From Fidelibacterota bacterium (GTDB taxonomy: Bacteria; Pseudomonadota; Alphaproteobacteria; Rhodospirillales; Rhodospirillaceae): a stretch of 64,000 nucleotides of DNA. Positions within the stretch are counted from its first letter, which is position 1. Each line of letters starts with the position of its first letter. The translations under genes and the position numbers were made by a program. Of this stretch, positions 54,199 through 64,000 are shown one piece after another. Where the stretch lies: assembly GCA_002712165.1 (NCBI GenBank), contig PASS01000054.1:8428-72427 (forward strand), read 5' to 3'. The notes beneath the pieces are model-generated. The model did not search any database, was not told the DNA's origin, and saw nothing but the letters and a program-made list of their open reading frames with translations.

Positions 54199-54317
54199 TT
54201 TTTTGACGCGTGAGAATGTAGAATGATCGCACGCGTTACCCTGCTATTCTTAAGCACTTGCGAGTTCTTTCTTAGCTCCCCTAGTCTACACTCTAAAATC
54301 TTGGTTAGGGCCTGCTG

Positions 54318-56483
54318 ATGCTTCGTCAATTCGAACTTCTTGAACGCATTAAGGCATACGATCCAAAGGCGGACGAGGACTTCGTCAACCGCGCCTATGT
54401 CTATGCTATGAAGATGCATGGTTCCCAGAAGCGCGAATCAGGCGATCCTTATTTTTCACACCCTCTGGAAGTTGCTGGAATCCTGACAAATTATAAGTTG
54501 GATGCTGCCTCCATTGTGACGGCTCTATTACATGACATTGTTGAAGACACAAGGGCGACTCTCGAGGAAATAAGAGAGATCTTTGGGGAAGAGACTGCCC
54601 GTCTTGTAGATGGAGTTACTAAGCTAACCAGAATTCAAGTGCAAAATGTAGAAACTAAGCAGGCAGAAAATTTTCGTAAGTTTGTGCTAGCAATGTCCGA
54701 AGACATTCGAGTGCTTATGGTTAAGCTTGCCGACCGTTTGCATAACATGCGTACGCTTAATTATATAGCTGACTCAGATAAACGTCGGTCGATTGCTATG
54801 GAGACAATGGAAATTTACGCGCCATTAGCAGAGCGTATTGGCATGCAAGAGATAAAAACAGAGCTTGAAGATTTATCTTTTGCGGAACTTCATGCAGAAG
54901 CCCGTGAATCGATTCTCACTCGTCTACGATTTCTGGAATTACATGGTGGCGATTTAGTCGTAAAGATTATGGATGAGCTGGATCAAGTAATTTCGAAAGC
55001 GAATATAAAAGGATACGTATCGGGGCGGGAAAAAACGGCTTATTCCATTTGGAGGAAAATGCAAATCAAGGATGTTAGTTTTGCTCAATTATCCGATATA
55101 ATGGCGTTTCGCATTATGGTTAACTCAATCGAAGATTGTTATAGCATCTTAGGTGTAGTGCACAGATCTTATCCGACAGTACCAGGTAGATTCAAAGATT
55201 ATATTTCCACGCCGAAACGGAATGGTTATCGTTCAATCCATACGTCTGTGATTGGTCCGCAAAAACATAAAATTGAAATTCAAATTCGCACTCACGAAAT
55301 GCATGAAATTTCTGAGTTAGGCGTGGCGGCCCACTGGCGATACAAGTCCACAGATAATTCGTTAGGTAGTGATGTCTTGAATCCAATGGAGGGGCGCCAA
55401 TATTTGTGGCTCCAAGAATTGCTTGATATTTTAGAGCATGCCCCAACACCACAAGAATTTCTGGAACACACAAAGTTAGAAATGTTTCAGGATCAAGTAT
55501 TTTGCTTTACCCCAAAGGGTGATCTTATTGCCCTCCCAAGAGGGGCAGGTCCTGTAGACTTTGCCTATGCAGTGCATACCGAAGTAGGCAATACTTGTGT
55601 TGGAGCAAAGGTTAATGGACGTATCGTTCCGCTACGCACGCAATTACAAAATGGAGACCAAGTAGAGGTAGTAACTTCGTCCGCGCAAAAACCTTCTCCT
55701 GAATGGGAGGGCTTTATCGTTACAGGTAAAGCACGCGCTCATATCCGAAGGCGGTTTCGCTCAGACGCGCGTATGGAATACATAAAACTTGGCCAAGAAA
55801 TTTTGGAAAAGACGTTTACCAAAGAAGGCTATTTACTTTCGGATAAAGGTCTCCGCGGTGTGATGGGCAAGTTCGGTGTTGAGACAATTGAAGATTTGTA
55901 TGAGAAAGTGGGTGAGGGTAGGTTAGTTGGGCGTGAAGTTTTAGTTGCGGTATACCCCGGAGTGCGCAGTGCGGGTACTGAAAATGTAATCGATTTATCG
56001 CAAGCGAGGCTTAAGCAATCTCATAATAATGATAGCGCTATTGCAATTCGTGGCTTGACGCACGGCATGGCCGTTCATATTTCTACGTGCTGTTGCCCTT
56101 TGCCGGGTGATCGTATTATCGGAATTACAGCTGATGGGCGTGGTGTTGATATACACACTATAGATTGTGAGACTCTTGATGCTTACACCGACGAACCTGA
56201 GCGCTGGGTTGATTTAACCTGGGATGCTGAAGTTGATAAAGATATTCATATTGGCCGTCTAAATGTTGTGGTTGCAAACGAGCCAGGAAGCCTTGGGGAG
56301 TTTTCTGTTATCGTCGCTCGTAATCATGGAAATATTTCGAATTTAAAAATACTTAATCGTTCTCGTGAATTCTTTGAGATGAAGATAGACATTGAGGTGC
56401 GTGGAGTGAAACACCTTACCAATATAATCGCAGCACTGCGTGCCACTCCGGCCATTAATTCTGTCGAACGAGCACGAGGCTAA
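54318..56483 (+). CDS. Bifunctional (p)ppGpp synthetase/hydrolase, RelA/SpoT homolog
   Basis: 'HPLEVAGILTNYKLDAASIVTALLHDIVEDT' HD, 'KRNGYRSIHTSVIGPQKHKIEIQIRTHEMHEISELGVAAHWRYK', TGS and ACT domains. Confidence 0.96.
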   Translation: MLRQFELLERIKAYDPKADEDFVNRAYVYAMKMHGSQKRESGDPYFSHPLEVAGILTNYKLDAASIVTALLHDIVEDTRATLEEIREIFGEETARLVDGVTKLTRIQVQNVETKQAENFRKFVLAMSEDIRVLMVKLADRLHNMRTLNYIADSDKRRSIAMETMEIYAPLAERIGMQEIKTELEDLSFAELHAEARESILTRLRFLELHGGDLVVKIMDELDQVISKANIKGYVSGREKTAYSIWRKMQIKDVSFAQLSDIMAFRIMVNSIEDCYSILGVVHRSYPTVPGRFKDYISTPKRNGYRSIHTSVIGPQKHKIEIQIRTHEMHEISELGVAAHWRYKSTDNSLGSDVLNPMEGRQYLWLQELLDILEHAPTPQEFLEHTKLEMFQDQVFCFTPKGDLIALPRGAGPVDFAYAVHTEVGNTCVGAKVNGRIVPLRTQLQNGDQVEVVTSSAQKPSPEWEGFIVTGKARAHIRRRFRSDARMEYIKLGQEILEKTFTKEGYLLSDKGLRGVMGKFGVETIEDLYEKVGEGRLVGREVLVAVYPGVRSAGTENVIDLSQARLKQSHNNDSAIAIRGLTHGMAVHISTCCCPLPGDRIIGITADGRGVDIHTIDCETLDAYTDEPERWVDLTWDAEVDKDIHIGRLNVVVANEPGSLGEFSVIVARNHGNISNLKILNRSREFFEMKIDIEVRGVKHLTNIIAALRATPAINSVERARG

Positions 56484-56498
56484 CGGAGCGATTGGTTA

Positions 56499-57101
56499 AT
56501 GTTTAAACGTCGTACATCTACTTCTTGGGCTATACAGTTTTTGAGTGTCATTTGGCCTAAAATGGGATGGCGGAGAGCTGTTTCATATTATTGGCATAGG
56601 CTAAAACGTATTCCTGGATCACCAGAAAGTATTGCAATGGGCGTTGCCTGTGGCGTGGCAGCATCAATGATGCCATTCATGGGACTCCACTTTCTCATTT
56701 CTATGGGCATAGCATGGTTGATTAGAGCGAGTATGATTGCTGCAGCCATAGGAACTATCGTTGGAAATCCGTGGACATTCCCTTTTATATGGGTTGGTAC
56801 ATATGAGTTTGGTGTTCTACTTTTAGGTGAGGGTAGCCTAGAGAGCGGCGAGACCCCGTTTCGTACAATGTTCGGTGGTCTTTACCGTTCAATAGAAACG
56901 TTTGATGGTACGTTGTTTGTGGATCAAGTCATGCCTACTCTATTACCAATGATTGTCGGAAGCATTCCTGTTTCTATCATTGCTGGTGTATCGGCATATT
57001 TTATAGTCCTTAGACCCGTCCGGGCTGTTCATAAGTTGAGACAGGTACGGAAAAACTCACTCTCTGAAGATAATGATGATTTAATGAAAGATGGAAAATG
57101 A
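56499..57101 (+). CDS. DUF2062 domain-containing membrane protein
   Basis: 'GSPESIAMGVACGVAASMMPFMGLHFLISMGIAWLIRASMIAAAIGTIVGNPWTFPFIW'. Confidence 0.9.
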   Translation: MFKRRTSTSWAIQFLSVIWPKMGWRRAVSYYWHRLKRIPGSPESIAMGVACGVAASMMPFMGLHFLISMGIAWLIRASMIAAAIGTIVGNPWTFPFIWVGTYEFGVLLLGEGSLESGETPFRTMFGGLYRSIETFDGTLFVDQVMPTLLPMIVGSIPVSIIAGVSAYFIVLRPVRAVHKLRQVRKNSLSEDNDDLMKDGK

Positions 57102-57859
57102 TAGACGTTCAATCTGGTCAGACACAGTGTCTGAGACTAGGCGTGAATGTGGATCATGTAGCAACAGTCAGAAACGCGAGAGGTGGAATTCATCCAGATC
57201 CCGTCCGTGCAGCATTATTGGCTGCTCAGGCAGGAGCTGACGGTATCACTGCTCATTTACGCGAGGACCGCAGGCATATATCGGATGCAGACATTGCAAA
57301 GCTAATGGCTGATCTTCACATACCGCTAAACTTAGAAATGGCAGCAACTGAGGAGATGTTAACAATCGCCCTGAGGCATAGACCTCACGCCGTTTGTATT
57401 GTGCCAGAAAAAAGGCAAGAACGGACCACTGAGGGAGGTCTTAATGTAGCTGATTCTCAGATTTATCTGTCCCCATTTGTTCGTAAATTAACCGAATCTG
57501 GCGCGCGGGTTTCTATGTTTATAGAACCAGATGAACGCCAATTAGATGCAGTGAAAAATCTAGATGTTCCCGTGGTGGAGCTCCATACGGGTGCCTATTG
57601 CGATGCTCCCGCAGGAATTCTTCGAGAGCAACAATTAGAAAGAATTCAACATGCAGCTGATTATGCAGATAAAATTGGGTTAGAATGCCATGCAGGGCAT
57701 GGATTAGGTTACGATACCGTCGGTCCAATTGCCGCTATCACAACCTTGACCGAGTTAAATATCGGTCACTTTTTGATAGGAGAGGCCATATTTATAGGAT
57801 TCCAAGAGGCAATAAGGCGCATGCGAAAAGAGATGGAAATAGCGCGCATACCGGCGTGA
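57098..57859 (+). CDS. pdxJ: Pyridoxine 5'-phosphate synthase
   Basis: 'LGVNVDHVATVRNARGGIHPDPVRAALLAAQAGADGITAHLREDRRHI'. Confidence 0.97.
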   Translation: MIDVQSGQTQCLRLGVNVDHVATVRNARGGIHPDPVRAALLAAQAGADGITAHLREDRRHISDADIAKLMADLHIPLNLEMAATEEMLTIALRHRPHAVCIVPEKRQERTTEGGLNVADSQIYLSPFVRKLTESGARVSMFIEPDERQLDAVKNLDVPVVELHTGAYCDAPAGILREQQLERIQHAADYADKIGLECHAGHGLGYDTVGPIAAITTLTELNIGHFLIGEAIFIGFQEAIRRMRKEMEIARIPA

Positions 57860-57876
57860 GATAGTGGTGGTGTAGG

Positions 57877-58317
57877 ATGATTATAGGTATCGGAAACGAT
57901 CTCATAGACATACGACGTATTGAAAAAACGATCACTCGATTTGGTGATAGGTTCATCAACCGTATTTTTACTGATGTGGAGCGCCGAAAAGCTGAACGCC
58001 GGCAAGGCTCAGGAAATTCATATGCTGCGACACTTGCAAAACGTTATGCAGCTAAAGAGGCGGCTTCCAAAGCGCTCGGCACTGGTTTTCGTAATGGTGT
58101 TTATTGGAGAGACCTTGGTGTGATTAATCTTTCAACCGGTAAGCCGACAATGGTGATGTCTGGAGGTGCTGCGGCGCGTTTAGAATCTTTGCTGCCGGCA
58201 GGTATGCGGCAACAAGTAGATTTAACCATTACGGATGAATATCCGATAGCTGAAGCGATGGTTATCATCACCGCAATTTCGACCACTCAACACCATCCGA
58301 AAGCGATAAGTATTTGA
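57877..58317 (+). CDS. acpS: Holo-[acyl-carrier-protein] synthase
   Basis: '[19 protein letters not shown]', '[17 protein letters not shown]'. Confidence 0.96.
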   Translation: MIIGIGNDLIDIRRIEKTITRFGDRFINRIFTDVERRKAERRQGSGNSYAATLAKRYAAKEAASKALGTGFRNGVYWRDLGVINLSTGKPTMVMSGGAAARLESLLPAGMRQQVDLTITDEYPIAEAMVIITAISTTQHHPKAISI

Positions 58318-58436
58318 AGTCTTGACTTTTATTTCTCACGCTGGCTTCATCTTTGATCGCTATTTGGTCATCGCGATGCTGATCTAAATATCCAGGCACG
58401 TCCACATTTATAAAATTAATGATTGGTAGATAGAAA

Positions 58437-59174
58437 ATGTTAAGCGCTAAACAGCGGGAAGGATTCTGGGAAACAGTACATACTCTTATTTATGCGGTCG
58501 TAATCGCTATAATTATTCGTACATTTTTATTCGAGCCTTTTAATATTCCATCAGGGTCAATGATCCCTACTCTACTTGTCGGTGATTACTTATTCGTTTC
58601 TAAGTACTCTTACGGATATAGCAAACATTCTTTTCCTTTTAGCGCTGCACCAATTGATGGGAGAGTTATTGAATCACTGCCGGAGCGGGGAGATGTCGTT
58701 GTCTTTAAATTACCTTCTGATGAAAAAATAGATTACATCAAACGCGTCATTGGTCTACCTGGTGATACTATTCATTTGCAGGACGGACGCCTATTTATTA
58801 ATGAAACATTGGTGGAACGCGTATCTTTCGGAGAGTACGAGTATAGGAATACCTATGGAAGTTTATTGAGGCCCATACGTTATCTAGAGAAACTACCGAG
58901 TGGTAAGGAATATTATATATTAGAGGAGGGAGATAATCGCAGACTTGACAATACGCCTAAATTTAAAGTGCCAGAGAGGCATTATTTCGTTATGGGTGAC
59001 AATCGTGATAATTCACTCGATAGCCGAGCAAATGTAGGTTTTGTTCCGGCAGATAATTTGGTTGGGCGTGCCGAATTCTTATTTTACTCCACTGATGGTA
59101 GTGCATCTCTATTGAAGATATGGCGATGGCCGTTTGCAGTGCGCTACAGTCGAATATTTTCTGGTATAGAATAG
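58437..59174 (+). CDS. lepB: Signal peptidase I
   Basis: 'FNIPSGSMIPTLLVGDYLFVSKYSYGYSKHSFPFS', 'YIKRVIGLPGD', 'FVMGDNRDNSLDSR'. Confidence 0.97.
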   Translation: MLSAKQREGFWETVHTLIYAVVIAIIIRTFLFEPFNIPSGSMIPTLLVGDYLFVSKYSYGYSKHSFPFSAAPIDGRVIESLPERGDVVVFKLPSDEKIDYIKRVIGLPGDTIHLQDGRLFINETLVERVSFGEYEYRNTYGSLLRPIRYLEKLPSGKEYYILEEGDNRRLDNTPKFKVPERHYFVMGDNRDNSLDSRANVGFVPADNLVGRAEFLFYSTDGSASLLKIWRWPFAVRYSRIFSGIE

Positions 59175-59182
59175 CTTCAGAC

Positions 59183-59881
59183 ATGGAGGCTTACGATTCC
59201 TTAATTGAAAGTTCACTCGGGTACAAGTTTGTTGATAGAAGCCTTCTCACGCTAGCATTGACCCATAGAGGGTCGTTGAGTACCCCAATTAAGGAAAGGC
59301 CGCCTGGACAGCCTACTAACGAACGTTTGGAATTTCTTGGTGACCGCGTGTTAGGGTTGGTCATTTCTGAGAGCTTACTAAAAGCCTATCCTTACGAGGC
59401 TGAAGGAGCACTAGCAACACGGCTGGCCGCTTTGGTAAGCGCTTCTACCTTGAGTAAGGTTGCAGAAGAGATTGGGCTTGGATCCCATATTAAGATGGCG
59501 CCCGGGCAACAGGCTCTTGCGATGCAGTCTGCGATACTTGCTGATGCCTGTGAGGCAGTAATCGGAGCTCTCTACCTGGATGGTGGTTTGGAGGTAGCTG
59601 CACAATTCATTTCCTCGCATTGGGAATCATTGATGCGTAAAGAGATTGTTCCACCTAAGGATTCAAAAACAACTCTTCAGGAATGGGCCCAGGGAAGGCG
59701 ATTACCATTACCATATTACAAAACTATATCGGAATCAGGTCCTGCACATACACCTAGCTTTGTAGTTTCAGTGAAAGTTGATGGGTTTTCAGAACATAAA
59801 GGTGAAGGCCGCACGAAACGTTTCGCTGAGCAAGCTGCTGCAGCTTTACTATTGAAAGAAATATCAGGAATCTCCAAGTGA
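59183..59881 (+). CDS. rnc: Ribonuclease III
   Basis: 'NERLEFLGDRVLGLVISE', 'DACEAVIGALYLDGG', dsRBD; ATG at 59183 fits better than the upstream ORF start 59120 inside lepB. Confidence 0.95.
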   Translation: MEAYDSLIESSLGYKFVDRSLLTLALTHRGSLSTPIKERPPGQPTNERLEFLGDRVLGLVISESLLKAYPYEAEGALATRLAALVSASTLSKVAEEIGLGSHIKMAPGQQALAMQSAILADACEAVIGALYLDGGLEVAAQFISSHWESLMRKEIVPPKDSKTTLQEWAQGRRLPLPYYKTISESGPAHTPSFVVSVKVDGFSEHKGEGRTKRFAEQAAAALLLKEISGISK

Positions 59882-60807
59882 ATGAAAATGTACCTGATGC
59901 TAGAACACGATGCGGGTTCGTAGCGGTACTTGGTGGGCCTAACGCAGGAAAATCGACCCTTGTTAATGCCTTGGTTGGCAGTAAGGTCAGTATAGTTACA
60001 CCTAGGGCACAGACAACACGCTCGATAGTTCGCGGCATTGCGATGTCTGAGCAGACCCAAATCATATTTCTAGATACACCAGGTATATTTGACGCCAAGA
60101 AACGCTTTGAACGAGCAATAGTGTCAGCTGCTTGGTCAGGAGCTAATGATGCAGACGTGGTTTTACTTGTTATCGATGCCGCCAAAGAATCTTCAAGACA
60201 AGGCTTTTCTTCTGCGAATAAAAAAATATTCGCTCAGCTTAGTAAGCTAGGTAGCAAAGCGCTGCTAGTTCTCAATAAGATTGATATCTGTGAAAAGGTA
60301 GATTTGTTGAATCTTACTGCAATGGTGAATGACTTAAATATATTCAGTGAGATATTTATGGTTTCTGCTTTAACTGGTGATGGACTGGAAAAAATAAGAC
60401 TACACTTGACAGGTACTTTATCACAGGGCCCGTGGATGTTTCCAGAGGATGACATTTCAGACATGCCATTAAGACTATTATCCGCTGAAATAACTCGTGA
60501 GAAATTATTTTTTAGACTGAGGCAAGAGTTACCATACTCCTGCGCAGTAGAAGTGGAGCGATGGGAAGAAAAAAATGACGGTAGTGTATGGATAGAACAA
60601 ACTATTTACGTAAGTCGCGAGAGCCATAGGCCAATTGTTCTGGGTCAAGGTGGGAAAAATATCAAAGCAATTGGAGCATCGGCACGTATAGAATTTGAAA
60701 AGTATGTCAATCGTCGTGTGCACTTATTTTTACATGTGAAAGTAAATGAACGGTGGTTGGATGAGCGTCGGTTCTATTCTTCATGGGGCCTTGACTTTAA
60801 TGCCTAA
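59878..60807 (+). CDS. era: GTPase Era
   Basis: 'GGPNAGKSTLVNALVGSKVSIVTPRAQTTR', 'FLDTPGIFD', KH domain 'VLGQGGKNIKAIGASARIEFE'. Confidence 0.96.
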   Translation: MNENVPDARTRCGFVAVLGGPNAGKSTLVNALVGSKVSIVTPRAQTTRSIVRGIAMSEQTQIIFLDTPGIFDAKKRFERAIVSAAWSGANDADVVLLVIDAAKESSRQGFSSANKKIFAQLSKLGSKALLVLNKIDICEKVDLLNLTAMVNDLNIFSEIFMVSALTGDGLEKIRLHLTGTLSQGPWMFPEDDISDMPLRLLSAEITREKLFFRLRQELPYSCAVEVERWEEKNDGSVWIEQTIYVSRESHRPIVLGQGGKNIKAIGASARIEFEKYVNRRVHLFLHVKVNERWLDERRFYSSWGLDFNA

Positions 60808-60819
60808 ATCGTTGCTTTT

Positions 60820-60846
60820 AAAATAATAAATTTTTCTTATTATTTT
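60820..60846. repeat. All-A/T perfect 10-bp inverted repeat between era and recO
   Basis: AAAATAATAA-atttttc-TTATTATTTT. Confidence 0.5.
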
Positions 60847-60882
60847 TATCATCGATGAGTCATCCGAGGCAAAGTTAGGTCC

Positions 60883-61605
60883 ATGGCTGTAAGTTGGGAA
60901 GATCAAGGAATTGTTATATCTGCGCGCCGATTTGGTGAACATGATGCTATTGTATCTCTTCTGACTGAAACACAAGGTCGTCACGTTGGATTAGTTAAAG
61001 GGGGCCTGGGACGCAAAAATCGAGGGATACTTCAACCTGGCAATGTTGTGCGAGCAAATTGGCGAGCGCGTCTCGAAGGCCAGCTTGGGACTTACATCAT
61101 TGAAGCTCTGGATAGTTATGCAGCCTTAGCGTTATCGGATGCTAATCAACTTTCGGGCATAACTGCTCTGTGCGCTATGGTGGATGCAACTCTGCCGGAG
61201 CGTGAGCCTCACGCTAATATTTACGAGGGGACTCTTCAATTACTCAAAAATCTAAATAACATTCATTGGCCTGCGTATTACGCTCTATGGGAACTGGCTT
61301 TGCTAAAAGATTTGGGGTACGGGCTAGATCTATCAAGTTGTGTGGTCACTGGAAGGCGTGATAATCTAAGTTACGTGTCGCCAAAAACTGGCCGTGCTGT
61401 TTCTAAGGGCGCGGCTGGTGAATATGCTTCAAGATTATTTGTCTTACCTTCTTTCTTTCGCACTGATGATGTTGAGGCTTCTAAACAGGAAGTTGCACAG
61501 GGATTGGCAATTACCGGTCATTTTTTCGAATCGTGGGTGTTTAATCCTCAAAACCAAGTGATTCCGTCATCGCGAACGCGATTTGTCACAAGATTTGATT
61601 CTTGA
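60883..61605 (+). CDS. recO: DNA repair protein RecO
   Basis: 'WEDQGIVISARRFGEHDAIVSLLTETQGRHVGLVKGG', position between era and parC. Confidence 0.94.
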   Translation: MAVSWEDQGIVISARRFGEHDAIVSLLTETQGRHVGLVKGGLGRKNRGILQPGNVVRANWRARLEGQLGTYIIEALDSYAALALSDANQLSGITALCAMVDATLPEREPHANIYEGTLQLLKNLNNIHWPAYYALWELALLKDLGYGLDLSSCVVTGRRDNLSYVSPKTGRAVSKGAAGEYASRLFVLPSFFRTDDVEASKQEVAQGLAITGHFFESWVFNPQNQVIPSSRTRFVTRFDS

Positions 61606-61669
61606 AAATACTAGGTATTGTTGATGGGTAGTATTGCCCGCTATGCTACGAGACATTTAATAGAGTGAT

Positions 61670-63979
61670 TTGATGGCTAAACCCCGCACAAAACGATCCA
61701 AGCGACCCAAATCCTCCGAGACTGTTCACAACACGACTTTAGATGATGCTCTGAGTGAACGGTATTTAGCCTATGCTCTTTCAACCATTGTTTCCCGTTC
61801 GCTACCTGATGTCAGGGATGGTCTAAAACCCGTTCATCGCCGATTACTTTATGCGATGCGCCAACTGAAACTGGACCCTACGGGAGGATATAAGAAATGC
61901 GCAAGGGTAGTCGGTGATGTTATAGGTAAGTACCATCCACACGGCGATTCGGCTGCCTATGATGCTCTAGTTCGACTCGCGCAAAGCTTTTCAGTTCGAT
62001 TCCCTCTAGTCGAAGGTCAGGGAAACTTCGGTAACATTGATGGTGATAATGCTGCAGCGATGCGTTACACCGAAGCAAAGCTTACACCCTTTGCTAAAGC
62101 GCTTATGGATGACCTTGATGAAGATGTGGTGGACTTTCGGCCAACTTACGATGGAGAAGAATTAGAACCCATTGTTATGCCCTCTGCTGTTCCGAATCTT
62201 CTTGCTAATGGTTCGGCTGGTATTGCGGTGGGTATGGCAACAAATATACCTCCACATAATGTGGGTGAGGTGTGCGACGCTCTTTTACATTTGATAAAAA
62301 CACCCAAAGCACGAATATCTAAACTTGTGGATATGATACCTGGTCCTGATTTTGCTACAGGTGGTGTTCTTGTAGAGAGTAGTGATAATATAGTTGAAGC
62401 TTATAAAAGTGGGCGAGGATCTTTCCGTTTACGAGCAAAGTGGGCTGTTGAAGACTTGGGTAGAGGGATTTACCACGTTGTTGTAACAGAAATTCCTTAC
62501 CAGATACAGAAATCACGACTGATTGAACGCATAGCGACGCTTATGGAAGAAAAAAAACTTCCGGTGCTGGCGGATGTGCGAGATGAGTCAGCCGAAGATG
62601 TGCGCATCATCTTAGAGCCTAGATCGCGTAGTGTTGATCCTGAACAACTAATGGAACAATTATTTCGTCAGACAGATCTTGAGACGCGCTTTGGACTTAA
62701 CATGAATGTACTTGATTCATCAGGTGTCCCTCGGGTGATGAGTTTGGTGGAAGTCCTGCAAGCTTACTTGAACCATCGTAAGTTTATACTTGTAAGACAT
62801 GCTAAGCACCAGCTTGCGACAATTAATAATAGATTAGAGATTCTGGCCGGTCACCTTGTCGCCTATCTAAATCTTGATTCAGTGATACGTTTGATTCGTA
62901 GAGAAGACGAACCAAAACCATTATTGATGAAAAAGTTTAAACTATCGGATGTGCAAGCCGAGGCTATCCTAAACATGCGATTACGTTCCCTCCGAAAATT
63001 AGAAGAGATTGAAATTAAAGCAGAACACAAGAATCTAGGGATTAAAAAAAGAGAACTACGGAGTTTACTTAAAGATAGCAAAAAACAATGGCTGTCTATA
63101 GCGGCGCAAGTCAAACATACAAAAGAAATGTTTGGTCAAAAGACGGCACTTGGTAAGCGACGTACAACATTAGGGCAGGTACCTACGGCCGTTGTAGTAC
63201 CTATAGAGTCTTTCGTCGAAAAAGAGCCGATCACAGTCATACTCTCTGTTAAAGGTTGGGTCAGGACTATAAAAGGTCACCGCGACGATGTAGTTTCTGG
63301 TAAATCCGAATTAAAATTTAAGGAAGGTGATAGATTCCTTAGTGCTGTCAAAGCTCAGTCCAATGATAAAATTTTACTATTCGCTTCGGATGGCCGTTTC
63401 TATACCCTTTCAGCGGATAAACTGCCCCAAGGAAGAGGTTACGGAGAGCCCATTCGTTTACTAATGGATCTTCCCAACGATGCTGATATCGTCTCAATGG
63501 TGGTGTACGATCAAGAGCAAAAATTCTTGCTTGTTTCTAGTGCTGGTCGGGGGTTTGTTGTTGTCGCGGAGCAAGTATTTGCCCAAACTAAAAATGGAAA
63601 ACAAGCATTAAATCTTACCAAAGGCGAATATGGCAGAGTTTGCACTCCGGTGCCGAGATCATCTAAACAGGGTGATGATATCTTAACAGGTCAACCGCCA
63701 GATTCAGTTGCGATTATAGGTGATAATAGAAAACTCCTTATTTTCCCACTCAAAGATGTTCCTCAAATGGGACGAGGTAGGGGAGTAATTCTTCAACGCT
63801 ATAAAGGTGGCGGTTGCGCAGATGCTAAGGTGTTCACAATCAAAGATGGACTTACATGGAAATCGGGAGACCGTGAACGCACTGAGACTGATCTACGAGC
63901 ATGGATTGGTGCTCGTGCACAAGCTGGACGTATGCCCCCTAAAGGGTTCTCGCGAGAAACGCGCCCGTTCTCCACGTAG
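61670..63979 (+). CDS. parC: DNA topoisomerase IV subunit A
   Basis: 'RYLAYALSTIVSRSLPDVRDGLKPVHRRLLYAMRQL', 'KYHPHGDSAAYDALVRLAQSFSVRFPLVEGQGNFGNIDGDNAAAMRYTEAKLT'. Confidence 0.96.
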   Translation: MMAKPRTKRSKRPKSSETVHNTTLDDALSERYLAYALSTIVSRSLPDVRDGLKPVHRRLLYAMRQLKLDPTGGYKKCARVVGDVIGKYHPHGDSAAYDALVRLAQSFSVRFPLVEGQGNFGNIDGDNAAAMRYTEAKLTPFAKALMDDLDEDVVDFRPTYDGEELEPIVMPSAVPNLLANGSAGIAVGMATNIPPHNVGEVCDALLHLIKTPKARISKLVDMIPGPDFATGGVLVESSDNIVEAYKSGRGSFRLRAKWAVEDLGRGIYHVVVTEIPYQIQKSRLIERIATLMEEKKLPVLADVRDESAEDVRIILEPRSRSVDPEQLMEQLFRQTDLETRFGLNMNVLDSSGVPRVMSLVEVLQAYLNHRKFILVRHAKHQLATINNRLEILAGHLVAYLNLDSVIRLIRREDEPKPLLMKKFKLSDVQAEAILNMRLRSLRKLEEIEIKAEHKNLGIKKRELRSLLKDSKKQWLSIAAQVKHTKEMFGQKTALGKRRTTLGQVPTAVVVPIESFVEKEPITVILSVKGWVRTIKGHRDDVVSGKSELKFKEGDRFLSAVKAQSNDKILLFASDGRFYTLSADKLPQGRGYGEPIRLLMDLPNDADIVSMVVYDQEQKFLLVSSAGRGFVVVAEQVFAQTKNGKQALNLTKGEYGRVCTPVPRSSKQGDDILTGQPPDSVAIIGDNRKLLIFPLKDVPQMGRGRGVILQRYKGGGCADAKVFTIKDGLTWKSGDRERTETDLRAWIGARAQAGRMPPKGFSRETRPFST

Positions 63980-64000
63980 ATGATATTCACAAATATGAAT

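Overview
This 64 kb window is chromosomal DNA from an alphaproteobacterium with moderate-to-low GC, judged by gene order and protein families. Most of it is a conserved housekeeping backbone: rseP-bamA-skp-lpxD-fabZ-lpxA-lpxI-lpxB / gltA / gltX / lexA / moeA-moaC-trpC-trpD-trpG / trpE-ppiD / tpiA-secG-pyrG-kdsA-eno / ftsB-like / pdhA-pdhB-pdhC-lpd-lipA-ratA / cinA-pgpA / M23 peptidase-bactofilin / slt / dapA-smpB / folK-rpoZ-rsh-DUF2062-pdxJ-acpS-lepB-rnc-era-recO-parC. I saw no rRNA, tRNA, CRISPR array or transposase. The accessory content is small. The most interesting part is a lexA-moeA insertion (about 12.2-19.2 kb). It carries a GMC oxidoreductase and a tandemly duplicated two-gene cassette (B2-A2-B1-A1). 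Each cassette encodes a secreted protein of unknown function (B) and a secreted multi-module Yx(F/W/Y)xxD repeat protein with CxxxC pairs (A). A second insertion, between eno and ftsB, carries an orphan TonB-dependent receptor. A palindromic element upstream of the cassette (GTAACATTT-N8-AAATGTTAC) has a close match, GTGA(TA)CCAA(A/T)TGTTAC, at nearly the same distance upstream of the receptor. This suggests the two accessory loci are co-regulated. Other notable features are an omega subunit (RpoZ) with about ten 24-bp repeats encoding EPPPASxA, a canonical alphaproteobacterial SOS box at lexA, a split trp cluster, and apparent absence of comEC and ispDF from their usual neighbourhoods. All calls come from reading sequence and the supplied translations; no database search was run.
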